Shown here: positions 44,474 through 52,051 of the stretch, piece by piece
How the letters are laid out: each line of letters begins with the position of its first letter
How positions within the stretch are numbered: the first letter of the stretch is position 1
Source: DATBGO01 sp050011895
Lineage (GTDB): Bacteria > Actinomycetota > Actinomycetes > Streptosporangiales > Streptosporangiaceae
Assembly (NCBI GenBank): GCA_050011895.1
Contig: JBEKIF010000024.1
Coordinates: 1-64,000 of the forward strand
Length of the DNA: 64,000 bases
Reading direction: 5' to 3'
Notes under the pieces: generated by a model
Told to the model about the DNA's origin: nothing
Databases searched by the model: none
Seen by the model: only the letters and a program-made list of their open reading frames with translations
Made by a program: the position numbers and the translations under genes

Positions 44474-46216
44474 ATGGCGGTCACCCCAACCTTCCCCAGC
44501 CGGGAGTCGTTGCGGCGGCTGCGGTTCCGGCCGCTGGACATCTCGGTGGGCGCGGGCGTTTTCCTGCTGCTCTACGCCGTCGTCCGGGTGGGCGCTAGCG
44601 CGCGGGTCCCGCTTCACCCCAGCCATGCCGCCGCGTTCGACACCTCGCCGTCGCGGCTGCCCTACTACGCCGCGCGCAGCTTGCTGCGCATGTTCATCGC
44701 GCTGTTCTTCGCCTATGCGTTCAGCTTCGGCTATGCCTATGCGGCCGCGCGGAGCAGGCGGGCCAGGCGGGTGCTCATCCCAGCTCTCGACATCCTGCAG
44801 TCGGTGCCGGTCCTTGGCTTCCTCGCGGTCACCGTGACGTTTTTCCTCGCCCTGTTCCCCGGCTCCCAGCTGGGCCTGGAGGCTGCCGCGATCTTCGCGG
44901 TGTTCACCTCCCAGGCCTGGAACATCACGTTCTCCTTCTACCACTCGCTGGTCACCCAGTCCGCCGAGCTTGACGAGGCGAGCAGGCTCATGGGGCTGTC
45001 ACGGTGGAAGCGGTTCTGGAGCGTCGACGTGCCAGGCGGGGCGATCGGGCTGGTCTGGAACGGGATGATGAGCTTCGGCGGCAGCTGGTTCTTCCTCACC
45101 GCGTCCGAGCTGATCATCGTCGGCGGGCACCGGTACACCCTGCCCGGGGTGGGCTCCTACGTCGGCGTAGCCGTGGAGCAAGGCCGGCTCGGGCACGTCG
45201 TCTGGGGCATCGTCACCATGATCATTATGATCCTAGCGGTCAACGTCGTGTTCTGGCGGCCCATGGTGGCCTACGTGGAGCGCTTCCGCCTCGAGCAGAC
45301 GGAGGCCAGCCAGAAGCCCAGGTCCCTGGTCCTCAGTGCCTTGCTGAGATCCGGCTGGCCGGCCGTGACCGGCCGGGGCAGGCGGGCCATCGCCGGGCCG
45401 GTCAACCAGCTGATGGCAGCCGTGACCGGTGTCGACGACCGCAGCCTGGTCAGCCACGCCGCCCGGCGGCGTGCCGCCGACTTCGCGTTCGCGGCGGTGA
45501 TCGCCGCCGTGCTCGGATACGGCATGTACGAGATGCTCGCCTATATCGCCGCCGGGCAGCAGGGCCTGGGCATCCTCGGCAACGCCTTCGGCCTTGGCTT
45601 CCTCACCTTTCTACGGGTAGCCGTGGCGGTGGCGGCGGCGTCGGTGATCTGGGTGCCGGTCGGCGTCTGGATCGGCTTCAATCCCCGGGTCGCCCAGTAC
45701 CTGCAGCCAGTCGTGCAGGTGTTCGCCAGTTTTCCGGCAAACTTCATCTTCCCGTTCGCGATCGTTATCTTCCTGGACATCGGGCTCAGCCTGAACTACG
45801 GCAGCATCCTGCTGATGGCCCTGGGCACCCAGTGGTACGTCCTGTTCAACGTGATCGCCGGCGCCAGCGCCGTCCCGTCGGACCTCAAGGACGCCATGGA
45901 CAACCTCGACGTGCATGGCCGGGAGCGCTGGCGCCGGATGATCCTGCCGGCCGTGTTCCCCGCCTATGTCACCGGCGCGATCACCGCGGCAGGCGGCGCG
46001 TGGAACGCCTCCATAGTGGCCGAGATCGTCATCTACAACCGGCAGGTGCTCAAGGCCAGCGGCCTCGGCAGCTACATCGCCGAGGCGACCGCCCGCAACA
46101 ACTTCCACGAGATCATCGCGGGCATCCTGGTCATGGCCGTCTACGTCACCGGGCTGAACGCGCTGCTGTGGCGACGGCTATACAGCATCGCCGAGTCGAA
46201 ATACACACTCGCATGA
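44474..46216 (+). CDS. ABC transporter permease, duplicated NitT/TauT-type (two fused membrane domains)
   Basis: This 580-residue protein contains two binding-protein-dependent permease domains in one chain. The first EAA-type cytoplasmic loop lies at about 163-187 (ELDEASRLMGLSRWKRFWSV) and the second at about 469-496 (DLKDAMDNLDVHGRERWRRM), each before the ILP/VP turn that docks on the ATPase. A linker of about 60 basic residues joins them. It would form the whole membrane pore. The ATG at 44474 is preceded by GGAG. Its stop overlaps the ATPase start (ATGA). No substrate-binding protein gene is nearby, so the substrate is unknown. Confidence 0.93.
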   Translation: MAVTPTFPSRESLRRLRFRPLDISVGAGVFLLLYAVVRVGASARVPLHPSHAAAFDTSPSRLPYYAARSLLRMFIALFFAYAFSFGYAYAAARSRRARRVLIPALDILQSVPVLGFLAVTVTFFLALFPGSQLGLEAAAIFAVFTSQAWNITFSFYHSLVTQSAELDEASRLMGLSRWKRFWSVDVPGGAIGLVWNGMMSFGGSWFFLTASELIIVGGHRYTLPGVGSYVGVAVEQGRLGHVVWGIVTMIIMILAVNVVFWRPMVAYVERFRLEQTEASQKPRSLVLSALLRSGWPAVTGRGRRAIAGPVNQLMAAVTGVDDRSLVSHAARRRAADFAFAAVIAAVLGYGMYEMLAYIAAGQQGLGILGNAFGLGFLTFLRVAVAVAAASVIWVPVGVWIGFNPRVAQYLQPVVQVFASFPANFIFPFAIVIFLDIGLSLNYGSILLMALGTQWYVLFNVIAGASAVPSDLKDAMDNLDVHGRERWRRMILPAVFPAYVTGAITAAGGAWNASIVAEIVIYNRQVLKASGLGSYIAEATARNNFHEIIAGILVMAVYVTGLNALLWRRLYSIAESKYTLA

Positions 46217-49200
46217 CCAGTCCGCTGATCAGCGTCAAGGCCCTGAGCAAGTCGTTCTCCGGGCCGGACGGCCGCTGGGTGCCCGTGCTCGACGGGATCA
46301 CCCTGGCCGTCGAGGAGGGCGAGTTCGTCGCGCTCCTCGGCCGCAGCGGCAGCGGCAAGTCGACCCTGCTGCGGTGCATCGCCGGCCTGATCGCGCCGAC
46401 CGACGGCGAGGTGCTGTTCCGCGGGAAGCGCCTGACCGGCTGCAACCGGGACACCACCATGGTGTTCCAGACCTTCGCGCTGCTGCCGTGGCTAACCGTC
46501 CAGCAGAACGTCGAGATCGGCCTGGAGGCGCGCGGCGTCCCGCCGGCTGAGCGGTCCAGGCGGGCGCTGCATGTGATCGACATCGTGGGCCTGGACGGTT
46601 ATGAGTCCGCCTATCCCAAGGAACTGTCGGGAGGCATGCGCCAACGGGTCGGGTTCGCTCGCGCACTGGTCGTGGAGCCTGCGGCGCTGCTCATGGATGA
46701 GCCGTTCAGTGCGCTGGACGTGCTGACGGCCGAGAACCTGCGCGGCGAGCTGCTGGAACTCTGGGAGGGCCAAAGGTTCCCGACCAAAGCCATCGTCATG
46801 GTCACGCACAACATCGAGGAAGCGGTCCTGCTCGCCGACCGGATTCTCGTCCTGGGCACCAACCCCGGCCGGATCAGGGCAGACATGCGTAACCCGCTCG
46901 CCAGGCCGCGTCGTAGGCGAACGCCGGACTACGAGGCGCTCGTCGACCAGATATACCGGATGATGACGCAGCGCGACAGCACGCCGGCCGCGCCCCCCGC
47001 CCAGCCGGCCGGCGGCGGCCCAGGCACGCTCGGCGATTCGCCGCTGCCGCAGGCCACCGTGGACGGGCTGTCCGGCCTCGCCGAGATCCTGCTCGGTCGG
47101 CATGACGGAGCGGCTGACCTCCCCGACCTGGCCGACAACCTGGGCCTTGAGGTCGACGACCTGCTGCCGCTCGTTGACGCACTGGTACTGCTCGGGTTCG
47201 CCGATCTCAGCGGTGAGCGGCTGGCGCTGTCGGGCGGCGGCAGGATCTTCGCCGGCGCGAGCATCCAGGACAGCAAAGAGATCTTCGCCACGGCGTCGCT
47301 GGACCGCGCGCCGCTGGTGCGCACCATCTACCGGGCGCTGCGCGGCAGCGTCGACGGCAACCTGCCTGCTGGCTTTTTCACCGACGTCCTGCGCACCAGT
47401 TACGGCGAGGACGAGTCAGCCAGGCAGCTTGACGTCGCGGTGAACTGGGGCCGCTATGCCGAGCTCTACGCCTACGACGCGACCCGCGGGCAGATCATCC
47501 GCGAGGATCACGGCATCGGTGCCGCTCTGCCGGACCTGCCGGAACCGGTCAGGCGGGGCACGCTGCACCTGTACCTGGGCGCCGCGCCTGGTTCCGGCAA
47601 GACCTTCACCATGCTGCGCGAGGGCCGGGCGCTGCGGGACAGGGGCGAGGACGTGGTGATCGGCTTCGTGCAAACCCGCGGGCGCCCCCGCACCGCCGAG
47701 GCCATCGGCGGGCTTGAGATCGTCCCGGCGCGCCAGGCTGACGGGGACGAGCGCGCGGACCAGAGCAGCCGCGCGGGCCAAGCCGTCGCGGGCCAAGGCG
47801 TCGCGGGCCAGGGTGTCGCGGGCCAGGGTGTCGCGGGCCAGGGTGTCGCGGGCCTAGGCGGCGACGAGGAGATGGACCTCGACGCCGTGCTCGCGCGCAA
47901 GCCGGCTGTCGTGCTCGTTGACGGGTTCGGCCAGCATGCGGCAGCCATCGCGGCGCTGCGGGACGCCGGGATCGACGTCATCAGCACCGTCGACGTGTGC
48001 GATACCGAGCGCGCCGCCGCGACCGTAGCTGAGCTTACGGGGCAACAGCCGGTGGCCAAGGTGTCTGACGCGGCCTTGCGCCAGGCCGATGAGATCAGGT
48101 TCGTCGACAGCTCGCCCGAGGCGCTGCGCAAGCGGCTGGGGCACGGCAACATCTACCCGGCCGGCCAGGTGCGGGAGGCGCTTGACGGCTTGTTCCGGAC
48201 GTCAAGCCTGGCCACGCTGCGTGAGATCGGGCTGCGGATCGTCGCGGAGACCCTTACCGCACCCAGCGTCACCCAGCGACGCGAGCCGCCGGACGTGCTG
48301 GTGGCCGTGGCCGACCCGGCCCAGGCCGATGCGCTGGTGCAACGTGGTCTCCGGCTGGCCAGGCGCAGCGGCGCGAACTGCACGGTGCTCGCGCTGAGAC
48401 AGCCCGCCGGGGCTCCCGGAGACGGCTCTGCCGATATCCGCTCCGCCGCACAGGCCGCAGGAGCCGCGGTCATCGTCCGCGAGGGCCCGGACGCCGCAGC
48501 GACGCTCGCCCAGGCCGTCCGGGAGACGGGTGCCGGCCACCTGGTCGTGGCGGCGCCGACGAGCCGTCAGCTGCCGCGCTGGCGCGCCAGCCTGGTCGAA
48601 CGCCTGGCCGACCGGCTTCCCGACGTCCACCTGCACATCACTCCGGCACGGGCCCGGCGGGGAGCGGGGGGAGCCGGCGGCTTTGGCGGTGCTGGCGGTG
48701 CTGGCGGTGCTGGCGCCGGGGACCGGGTGCACGCCATGCCTCCCGCGGCCGCGCGGGAGCGCGGGGCCATCCGGCTCTATCTCGGTTACGCGGCAGGCTG
48801 CGGCATCACGACCGCAATGCTCGAAGAGGCGGGACGGCGGCGATCCCGTGGCTCGGACGTGGTGGTCGCGGCGGTCGACTGCCGCGGCAGGGAGGGGGTC
48901 AACGCGGCACTCGACGGCCTGGAGCTGATCGGCGACGGGACAGCGCTCGACGCCGACGCGGTCCTGGCCCGGCAGCCCGAAGTGGTCTGTATCGACGATC
49001 TGTCCGTTACCGACCCGGGAGGGGAGAGCCGGTTCGCCGCCGCACGGCGGCTGGCTCATGCGGGGATCACCGTTATCGCCACGGTGCACCTCACCAGCCT
49101 GCACGGCCGCGAGGGCGGGGCTGGTGCTGGCCGCGAGGGCGGGGCTGGTGCTGGCCGCGAGGGCGGGGCTGGTGCTGGCCGCGAGGGCGGGGCTGATGCT

Positions 49201-49950
49201 GGCCGCGAGGGCGCGGCTGACACCGGCCGCCCGCGCGACCGGGATGGCCTAGCCGGGGGCCCCCGCCCCGGCCGCCCGCGCGGTGGCGATGGCGCGGCAG
49301 GAGGCGCCCTGGATCAGGCGGCGGTCGTCGCGCTGGCTGATGAAATCGAGCTGGTGGACGCTCCGCCCTCGGTGCTGGCCGACCGGGTACGGCGCGGTGA
49401 GATCGTCGCGGTCGCCGAGATCGAGCAGGCGCTGCGGGCGGATTACGCGCCGGGGAAGCTCGGCATCCTGCGCGAGCAGGCCTTCACCGTGGTGGCCGAG
49501 CATGCCGACCACCGGCTGGCCGGCTACCGGCTTCCCGGCGTCCCCGCTGGCACCGCGCAGCTGCCCGCCATCCTGGCCTGCGCCGCGCCGCGGGTCGGCA
49601 TGGAGTCGCTGATCAGGCGCTCGGCAGCGCTCGCAGCGCAGCTAGCAGGGGACTTCCGGGTGGCGGTCATCCTGCAACGGCCACCGTCGGCCGAGATGGA
49701 GCGGCTACTGGCCGGTTACGCGGCGCTGACGTCGCAGCTTGGCGGCGAGTTTGTCCGACTGAAGGGGACGCGCGTGGCCGCTGCCCTGGCCGAGCTCGCG
49801 GTCCGGCACCAGGTCACCGAGATAGTGCTGGCCCGCGACGCCGCGGCCAGGGCTGGCCGCCACCCGGTGCTGCGCGACCTGGCCCGCCGGGCCGGCGACG
49901 CTGAGGTACACGTCCTGCCCGCCGAGAGCCGCTCACACCCGGCTAGCTGA
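46213..49950 (+). CDS. ABC transporter ATPase fused to AAA-associated domain and two KdpD-sensor/USP modules
   Basis: This 1245-residue protein is a multi-domain fusion. Residues 5-250 are a NitT/TauT-type ABC ATPase (Walker A GRSGSGKST 43-51, signature ELSGGMRQR, Walker B LLMDEP, His199). Residues 280-440 resemble the AAA-associated C-terminal domain of such ATPases. Residues 450-680 match the KdpD sensor domain (LYLGAAPGSGKTFTML with Walker A 456-464, MDLDAVLARKPAVVLVD, ADEIRFVDSSPEALRKRLG). Residues 693-810 are USP-like. Residues 850-1095 repeat the KdpD domain with a broken Walker A (GYAAGCGITT), and 1115-1236 are a second USP-like domain. No histidine kinase or membrane helices follow. 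The sensor modules probably gate transport. Confidence 0.93.
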   Translation: MTSPLISVKALSKSFSGPDGRWVPVLDGITLAVEEGEFVALLGRSGSGKSTLLRCIAGLIAPTDGEVLFRGKRLTGCNRDTTMVFQTFALLPWLTVQQNVEIGLEARGVPPAERSRRALHVIDIVGLDGYESAYPKELSGGMRQRVGFARALVVEPAALLMDEPFSALDVLTAENLRGELLELWEGQRFPTKAIVMVTHNIEEAVLLADRILVLGTNPGRIRADMRNPLARPRRRRTPDYEALVDQIYRMMTQRDSTPAAPPAQPAGGGPGTLGDSPLPQATVDGLSGLAEILLGRHDGAADLPDLADNLGLEVDDLLPLVDALVLLGFADLSGERLALSGGGRIFAGASIQDSKEIFATASLDRAPLVRTIYRALRGSVDGNLPAGFFTDVLRTSYGEDESARQLDVAVNWGRYAELYAYDATRGQIIREDHGIGAALPDLPEPVRRGTLHLYLGAAPGSGKTFTMLREGRALRDRGEDVVIGFVQTRGRPRTAEAIGGLEIVPARQADGDERADQSSRAGQAVAGQGVAGQGVAGQGVAGQGVAGLGGDEEMDLDAVLARKPAVVLVDGFGQHAAAIAALRDAGIDVISTVDVCDTERAAATVAELTGQQPVAKVSDAALRQADEIRFVDSSPEALRKRLGHGNIYPAGQVREALDGLFRTSSLATLREIGLRIVAETLTAPSVTQRREPPDVLVAVADPAQADALVQRGLRLARRSGANCTVLALRQPAGAPGDGSADIRSAAQAAGAAVIVREGPDAAATLAQAVRETGAGHLVVAAPTSRQLPRWRASLVERLADRLPDVHLHITPARARRGAGGAGGFGGAGGAGGAGAGDRVHAMPPAAARERGAIRLYLGYAAGCGITTAMLEEAGRRRSRGSDVVVAAVDCRGREGVNAALDGLELIGDGTALDADAVLARQPEVVCIDDLSVTDPGGESRFAAARRLAHAGITVIATVHLTSLHGREGGAGAGREGGAGAGREGGAGAGREGGADAGREGAADTGRPRDRDGLAGGPRPGRPRGGDGAAGGALDQAAVVALADEIELVDAPPSVLADRVRRGEIVAVAEIEQALRADYAPGKLGILREQAFTVVAEHADHRLAGYRLPGVPAGTAQLPAILACAAPRVGMESLIRRSAALAAQLAGDFRVAVILQRPPSAEMERLLAGYAALTSQLGGEFVRLKGTRVAAALAELAVRHQVTEIVLARDAAARAGRHPVLRDLARRAGDAEVHVLPAESRSHPAS
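47776..47850. repeat. 15-bp in-frame tandem repeat in the first KdpD module
   Basis: Five 15-bp units of the form GGCCAGGGTGTCGCG encode repeated GQGVA. They lie in the loop between the nucleotide-binding half and MDLDAVLARKPA of the first KdpD-type domain. Confidence 0.92.
49105..49224. repeat. 24-bp in-frame tandem repeat in the second KdpD module
   Basis: Five 24-bp units, the first three exact, encode GREGGAGA repeats between THLTSLH-like and LADEIELVDAPP segments of the second KdpD-type domain. Confidence 0.92.
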
Positions 49951-49969
49951 GCTAACTGAGCTAGCCGGG
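49938..49969 (+). terminator. terminator overlapping the stop of the ABC-KdpD fusion
   Basis: CCCGGCTAGCT (49938-49948) and AGCTAGCCGGG (49959-49969) form a perfect 11-bp stem with a 10-nt loop. The TGA stop (49948-49950) lies at the top of the first arm. Confidence 0.78.
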
Positions 49970-49983
49970 AGCCGCGGCCGATG

Positions 49984-50120
49984 CCGGGTTCACCCGGTTC
50001 CGGCGCGCCGCCGAGACCCCGATCAGCGTATGCAGGTAAGGCGCCCCGCCGCTGCGATGACCTCCACGCCGGGCTCGCCGCCTAGCGCACCGGCACCCTA
50101 CGCGCAACGGGTGAACCCGG
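49984..50120. repeat. 13-bp inverted repeat separated by 111 bp
   Basis: CCGGGTTCACCCG (49984-49996) and its exact complement CGGGTGAACCCGG (50108-50120) flank a short gene-free stretch between the ABC fusion and a decayed reductase gene. The arms resemble PhoP-box half-sites (GTTCACC), but this could be chance. Confidence 0.45.
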
Positions 50121-50133
50121 ACGGCGCCCAGAC

Positions 50134-50445
50134 TCAGCGTTCCAGCATCCTGAAGGCCAGGTGGCGGCTGTGATGCTGCCCCATGACGAGCGCGAAATAC
50201 AGCCGCAGCACTCCGTCGACCACTTCGTGCTGCCCGTCGCCGAGATAAACCGGCCGCAGCCCGACCGCGTCGATGAGCTGCTCGACCGTCGCCCGGTCGG
50301 CGGCAGGCGCGGAGAAGAACATGTCGGCCGGGCCGTCACCGTACTGCGGGTCGGCGAGATTCTCGACGCCCAGGGAGTTGAACACCCGCGCATACCGGGC
50401 TCCGCTGACCTGCGAGGTGATCGCGTCGTGGCTGTTGGCCGGGCC
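50134..50445 (-). pseudogene. C-terminal remnant of an F420-dependent NADP reductase-type gene
   Basis: From about 50445 down to the TGA at 50134 the minus strand encodes about 103 residues: SHDAITSQVSGARYARVFNS, LGVENLADPQYGDGPADMFF, then QHEVVDGVLRLYFALVMGQH and HLAFRMLER. This is the C-terminal half of the NADP/F420-binding Rossmann reductase family. The N-terminal half with the nucleotide-binding GxGxxG is missing, replaced by the start of an unrelated remnant on the other strand. A GTG at 50385 could start an 83-residue product, but a working enzyme is unlikely. Confidence 0.75.
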
Positions 50446-50643
50446 CGGGCCGGCGCCGCGGTCGGGTTCCTGTTGCTGGCCGGGAACCTGGGCGGGGTGA
50501 TCCTCGTGCTGATCGTCCAGGGCCTGATCGGGAATCCGTACTACTCGCTCGGTGCGCTTTCGGCGGCCGCGCTGGCCGGAGCCGCGCTGGCCACCAGGCT
50601 GCCCGCGCGAACCGCGGGCGCCACGGCGGAAAGGAGCCTATGA
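50446..50643 (+). pseudogene. C-terminal remnant of an MFS-type transporter
   Basis: The plus strand encodes the last two helices of a transporter (AAVGFLLLAGNLGGVILVLI and SLGALSAAALAGAALATRLP) ending at TGA 50641-50643. Nothing N-terminal is present: the sequence passes straight into the reductase remnant read on the opposite strand. The stop overlaps the start of the next gene, so the deletion left that gene behind an old operon end. Confidence 0.6.
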
Positions 50644-52049
50644 TGACCGACCCTGGCGAGTTCATGGCCAGCCTGGACGCCCAGCTCAAGCCCTACCGCG
50701 GCGAGTTTCCCTCGTTCCGCAGGCTGCCCGCGGACGGCCTGCCCCGGGATGAGGTCGCCGGGCTTGTCGAGCGGCTCGCCGGGCTGGAGGAACATCGCTG
50801 GCGCGACGGTTTCGCGTCCGGAGCGGTCTACCACGGTGATCCCGGGCATGTCGCGTTCCTGAACCGGGTGTACGCGGCGCAGTCGCAGAGCAACCCGCTG
50901 CACCCGGACCTGTGGCCGAGCGCCGCCAAGTTCGAGGCGGAGATCGTCTCGATGACCGCGACCATGCTCGGCGCGGAGCACGTGACGCCCGAGGCCCCGG
51001 TGGTCGGCGCGGTGAGCTCGGGCGGGACCGAGAGCATCCTGCTGGCGATGAAGGCTTACCGGGACTTCGCCAGGGAGCGCCGCGGGATCGCCGAGCCGCA
51101 GATCGTCGCGCCGGTCACCGCGCACGCCGCGTTCGACAAGGCCGCCAGATTCTTCGACATGGAGCTGGTCAGGGTCGGCGTCGACGCTGACTTCAAGGCT
51201 GACCTGGCCGCGATGGCCGATGCCGTGACCGACCGGACGGCGGTGCTGGTCGAGTCGGCGCCGAGCTTCCCGCACGGCGTGATCGACCCGATCCCGCAGC
51301 TCGCCGCGCTGGCCGCCGGGCGCGGCGTCGGCTGTCACGTCGACGCCTGCCTCGGCGGGTTCATCGTGCCGTGGGCGCAGCGGCTCGGCTACCCGGTGCC
51401 GCCGTTCGACTTCAGGGTGCCCGGTGTCACGTCGATGTCGGCCGACACGCACAAGTACGGTTACGCGGCGAAGGGCACGTCGGTCGTGCTGTATCGGGGC
51501 AGGGAGCTCAGGCAGTTCCAGTTCTACACGGTCACCGACTGGCCGGGCGGCCTGTACCTGTCGCCGACGTTCGCCGGCAGCCGGCCCGGCGCGCTGTCGG
51601 CCGAGTGCTGGGCGGCGCTGGTCTCGATCGGCGAGCGCGGCTATCTCGACGCGGCCCGGCGGATCCTGGAGACCGGCGCGCGGGTACGTGACGGCATCGC
51701 GGCCATCCCGGGCCTGCGGGTGCTCGGCGACCCGCTATGGGTCATCGCTTTCGCGGCCGCCGATGGCCTCGATGTGTTCCAGGTCATGGAGAACGTGGGG
51801 CGAAGAGGATGGAGTCTTAACGGGCTCCAGCGGCCAGCCGCCGTGCATATCGCGATCACGCTCCGGCACACCCGGCCGGGCGTGGCCGACCGGTTCCTTG
51901 CCGATCTCGGCTCCTCGCTGGCGGAGGTCCGGGCCAGCCCGGACGTCCATACCGGGATGGCCCCGGTCTACGGGATGGCCGCCTCGCTGCCCGGCGAGCT
52001 CGTCCGCGGGATGCTCGGCGCCTACCTTGACCTGATGTTCGAGGTGTAG
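50643..52049 (+). CDS. sphingosine-1-phosphate-lyase-type PLP enzyme
   Basis: This 468-residue protein is a fold-type I PLP enzyme very similar in motif order to eukaryotic sphingosine-1-phosphate lyase. AVSSGGTESILLAMKAYRDF is followed by APVTAHAAFDKAARFF, PHGVIDPIPQLA, CHVDACLGGFIVPW and SADTHKYGYAAKGTSVVLY. Lys271 binds PLP. It lacks the membrane anchor of the animal enzyme. S1P lyase cleaves phosphorylated sphingoid bases to an aldehyde and phosphoethanolamine. Whether this enzyme uses that substrate is unknown. AAGGAG is 6 bp before the second of two ATGs, which I chose. An FGGY kinase gene follows 2 bp downstream. Confidence 0.92.
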   Translation: MTDPGEFMASLDAQLKPYRGEFPSFRRLPADGLPRDEVAGLVERLAGLEEHRWRDGFASGAVYHGDPGHVAFLNRVYAAQSQSNPLHPDLWPSAAKFEAEIVSMTATMLGAEHVTPEAPVVGAVSSGGTESILLAMKAYRDFARERRGIAEPQIVAPVTAHAAFDKAARFFDMELVRVGVDADFKADLAAMADAVTDRTAVLVESAPSFPHGVIDPIPQLAALAAGRGVGCHVDACLGGFIVPWAQRLGYPVPPFDFRVPGVTSMSADTHKYGYAAKGTSVVLYRGRELRQFQFYTVTDWPGGLYLSPTFAGSRPGALSAECWAALVSIGERGYLDAARRILETGARVRDGIAAIPGLRVLGDPLWVIAFAAADGLDVFQVMENVGRRGWSLNGLQRPAAVHIAITLRHTRPGVADRFLADLGSSLAEVRASPDVHTGMAPVYGMAASLPGELVRGMLGAYLDLMFEV

Positions 52050-52051
52050 GC

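Noticed and set aside
45004..46212. Upstream extension of the ABC-KdpD fusion frame through the permease gene
   Set aside because: The frame is open by GC bias, but the sequence is the shadow of the permease. The ATG at 46213 overlaps the permease stop and starts the ABC ATPase homology exactly.
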